From: Silene noctiflora
Lineage: Eukaryota > Streptophyta > Magnoliopsida > Caryophyllales > Caryophyllaceae
Reading direction: 5' to 3'
Assembly: GCA_009801015.1 (NCBI GenBank)
Contig: VHZZ01003119.1
Coordinates: 67,243 to 114,127 of the forward strand
DNA length: 46,885 nucleotides
Below the pieces are notes generated by a model that was not told the DNA's origin, ran no database searches, and saw only the letters and a program-made list of their open reading frames with translations. Made by a program: the position numbers and the translations under genes. Positions 46,158 to 46,885 of this stretch are shown one piece after another (position 1 is the stretch's first letter; each line of letters starts with the position of its first letter).

Positions 46158-46885
46158 CACTACTACGAAAACACGGAATACTGACGGCTATTTATGACGG
46201 AAATAACTTCCGTCAATTAAAACGGGGAAACTGACGGAATTCTGACGGAAAACTGACGGAATTTAGAACTGACGGAATTTCCGTCATATACCGTCAGAAT
46301 TTTTTGGCGCGTTGACCAGGTCAATGGCGCAAAAAAATTACTGACGGAATATCCGTCAGAATTCCGTTGGTACGGAAGAATTCTGACGGACTGACAGATA
46401 ATCCGTCAGACATCTGACGGATAATCCGTCAGAATTCTTCTATACCGACGGAATTCTGACGGATATTCCGTCAGTTTTTTTTTAACATCCAGAAAAACAC
46501 ACGAGGATCCTCATTTCCCCAAATCAATTTCAATCAAACCCAAAAAATCCCTAAACGGCGACCACCTCCGAAACCAAATCCCCTTCTCCTTCTCCTTCTC
46601 CGGCCACCTCCGACCACCGCCTCCGCCGCCGCCCTCCGTTCAGGTTTCCTTCTCTTTCCACTTCTCCTTCTCCTTCTCCTTCTCTTTCTCCTTCTCCTTC
46701 TCTTATTTTTTTTATGCAGCTACCCGTCGCCCGTCGCCGCCGCCGCTGCCTCTCCTTCTTTCCTCTTTGTTTCTTGTTAATTAGGTATGTTTTAAGCCCT
46801 CTTAGTTTAATTAGTTAAATTAGTTTAATTAGTTTTGTTTAATTAGTTTAATTGACCCTAGGATAATAGCCATTTGTGTATGTTA
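46158..46885. mobile_element. left end of a second CACTA family, running off the window
   Basis: The terminus cactactacgaaaacacgg opens about 320 bases of sub-terminal repeats built on 'ctgacggaattc' and its complement 'gaattccgtcag'. This is a different word from the aacaacgg used by the element at 39670. After 46480 the sequence becomes leader-like: aaaccc-rich, then ccacctccg and (cttctc)n pyrimidine runs, with a plausible donor ttag|gtatgt at 46784. This suggests a cargo gene reading rightward. The right terminus is not in the window. Confidence 0.72.
46480..46784 (+). other. pyrimidine-rich leader-like exon inside the second CACTA element
   Basis: The stretch has (cttctc)n repeats at 46582-46600 and 46660-46705, gccgcc triplets, and two candidate donors (ttcag|gtttcc near 46643, ttag|gtatgt at 46784). 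It has the look of a plant 5' UTR. No ATG frame of note is seen before the window ends, so the coding part would lie beyond. Confidence 0.4.

Noticed and set aside
45920-46234. Plus-strand 104-aa frame rich in His, Pro and Thr
   Set aside because: The composition comes from caccac simple sequence, and the frame runs into the terminus of the second CACTA element.

Overview
This window is nuclear DNA from a flowering plant. It is AT-rich, its genes have GT-AG introns, and it carries a plant ALOG gene, a nuclear tRNA-Asn and many plant transposon families (CACTA, hAT, Stowaway-like, Harbinger-like, Mutator-like, SINE). The Stowaway-like ends and the frequent 'tactccgta' word suggest Caryophyllales (spinach, beet or Silene kin), but that is only an impression. 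Two N bases (2227 and 45774) mark unresolved positions.

Layout. 1-1780: AT-rich flank or promoter. About 1800-13560 (+): a TOM1-like (TOL) VHS/GAT gene with a leader intron and 12 predicted coding exons; its three GAT exons occur twice in tandem, in frame. 13735-13808 (-): tRNA-Asn(GTT), lying between the 3' ends of two convergent genes. About 14300-22750 (-): a gene for an atypical protein-kinase-like protein with one large 3' exon and, upstream, three related phase-1 mini-exons. 22800-33300: an intergenic repeat island with SINE, hAT, Stowaway-like and Harbinger-like elements, plus a GC-richer patch (24500-25500) with two short overlapping ORFs on the minus strand. 33446-34099 (+): an intact single-exon LSH/ALOG developmental regulator. 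34100-46885: a transposon-rich flank holding a complete CACTA element (39670-42014, perfect 3-bp target duplication) that carries its own ORF, and the left end of a second CACTA family (from 46158) that runs off the window.

The three host genes do not form a pathway. The TOL protein would bind ubiquitinated membrane cargo for endosomal sorting; the ALOG protein would act in the nucleus on organ boundaries; the kinase-like protein has no assigned role. What stands out is exon duplication: both multi-exon genes carry tandem, phase-compatible copies of small exons. These could give optional, alternative or concatenated protein modules.
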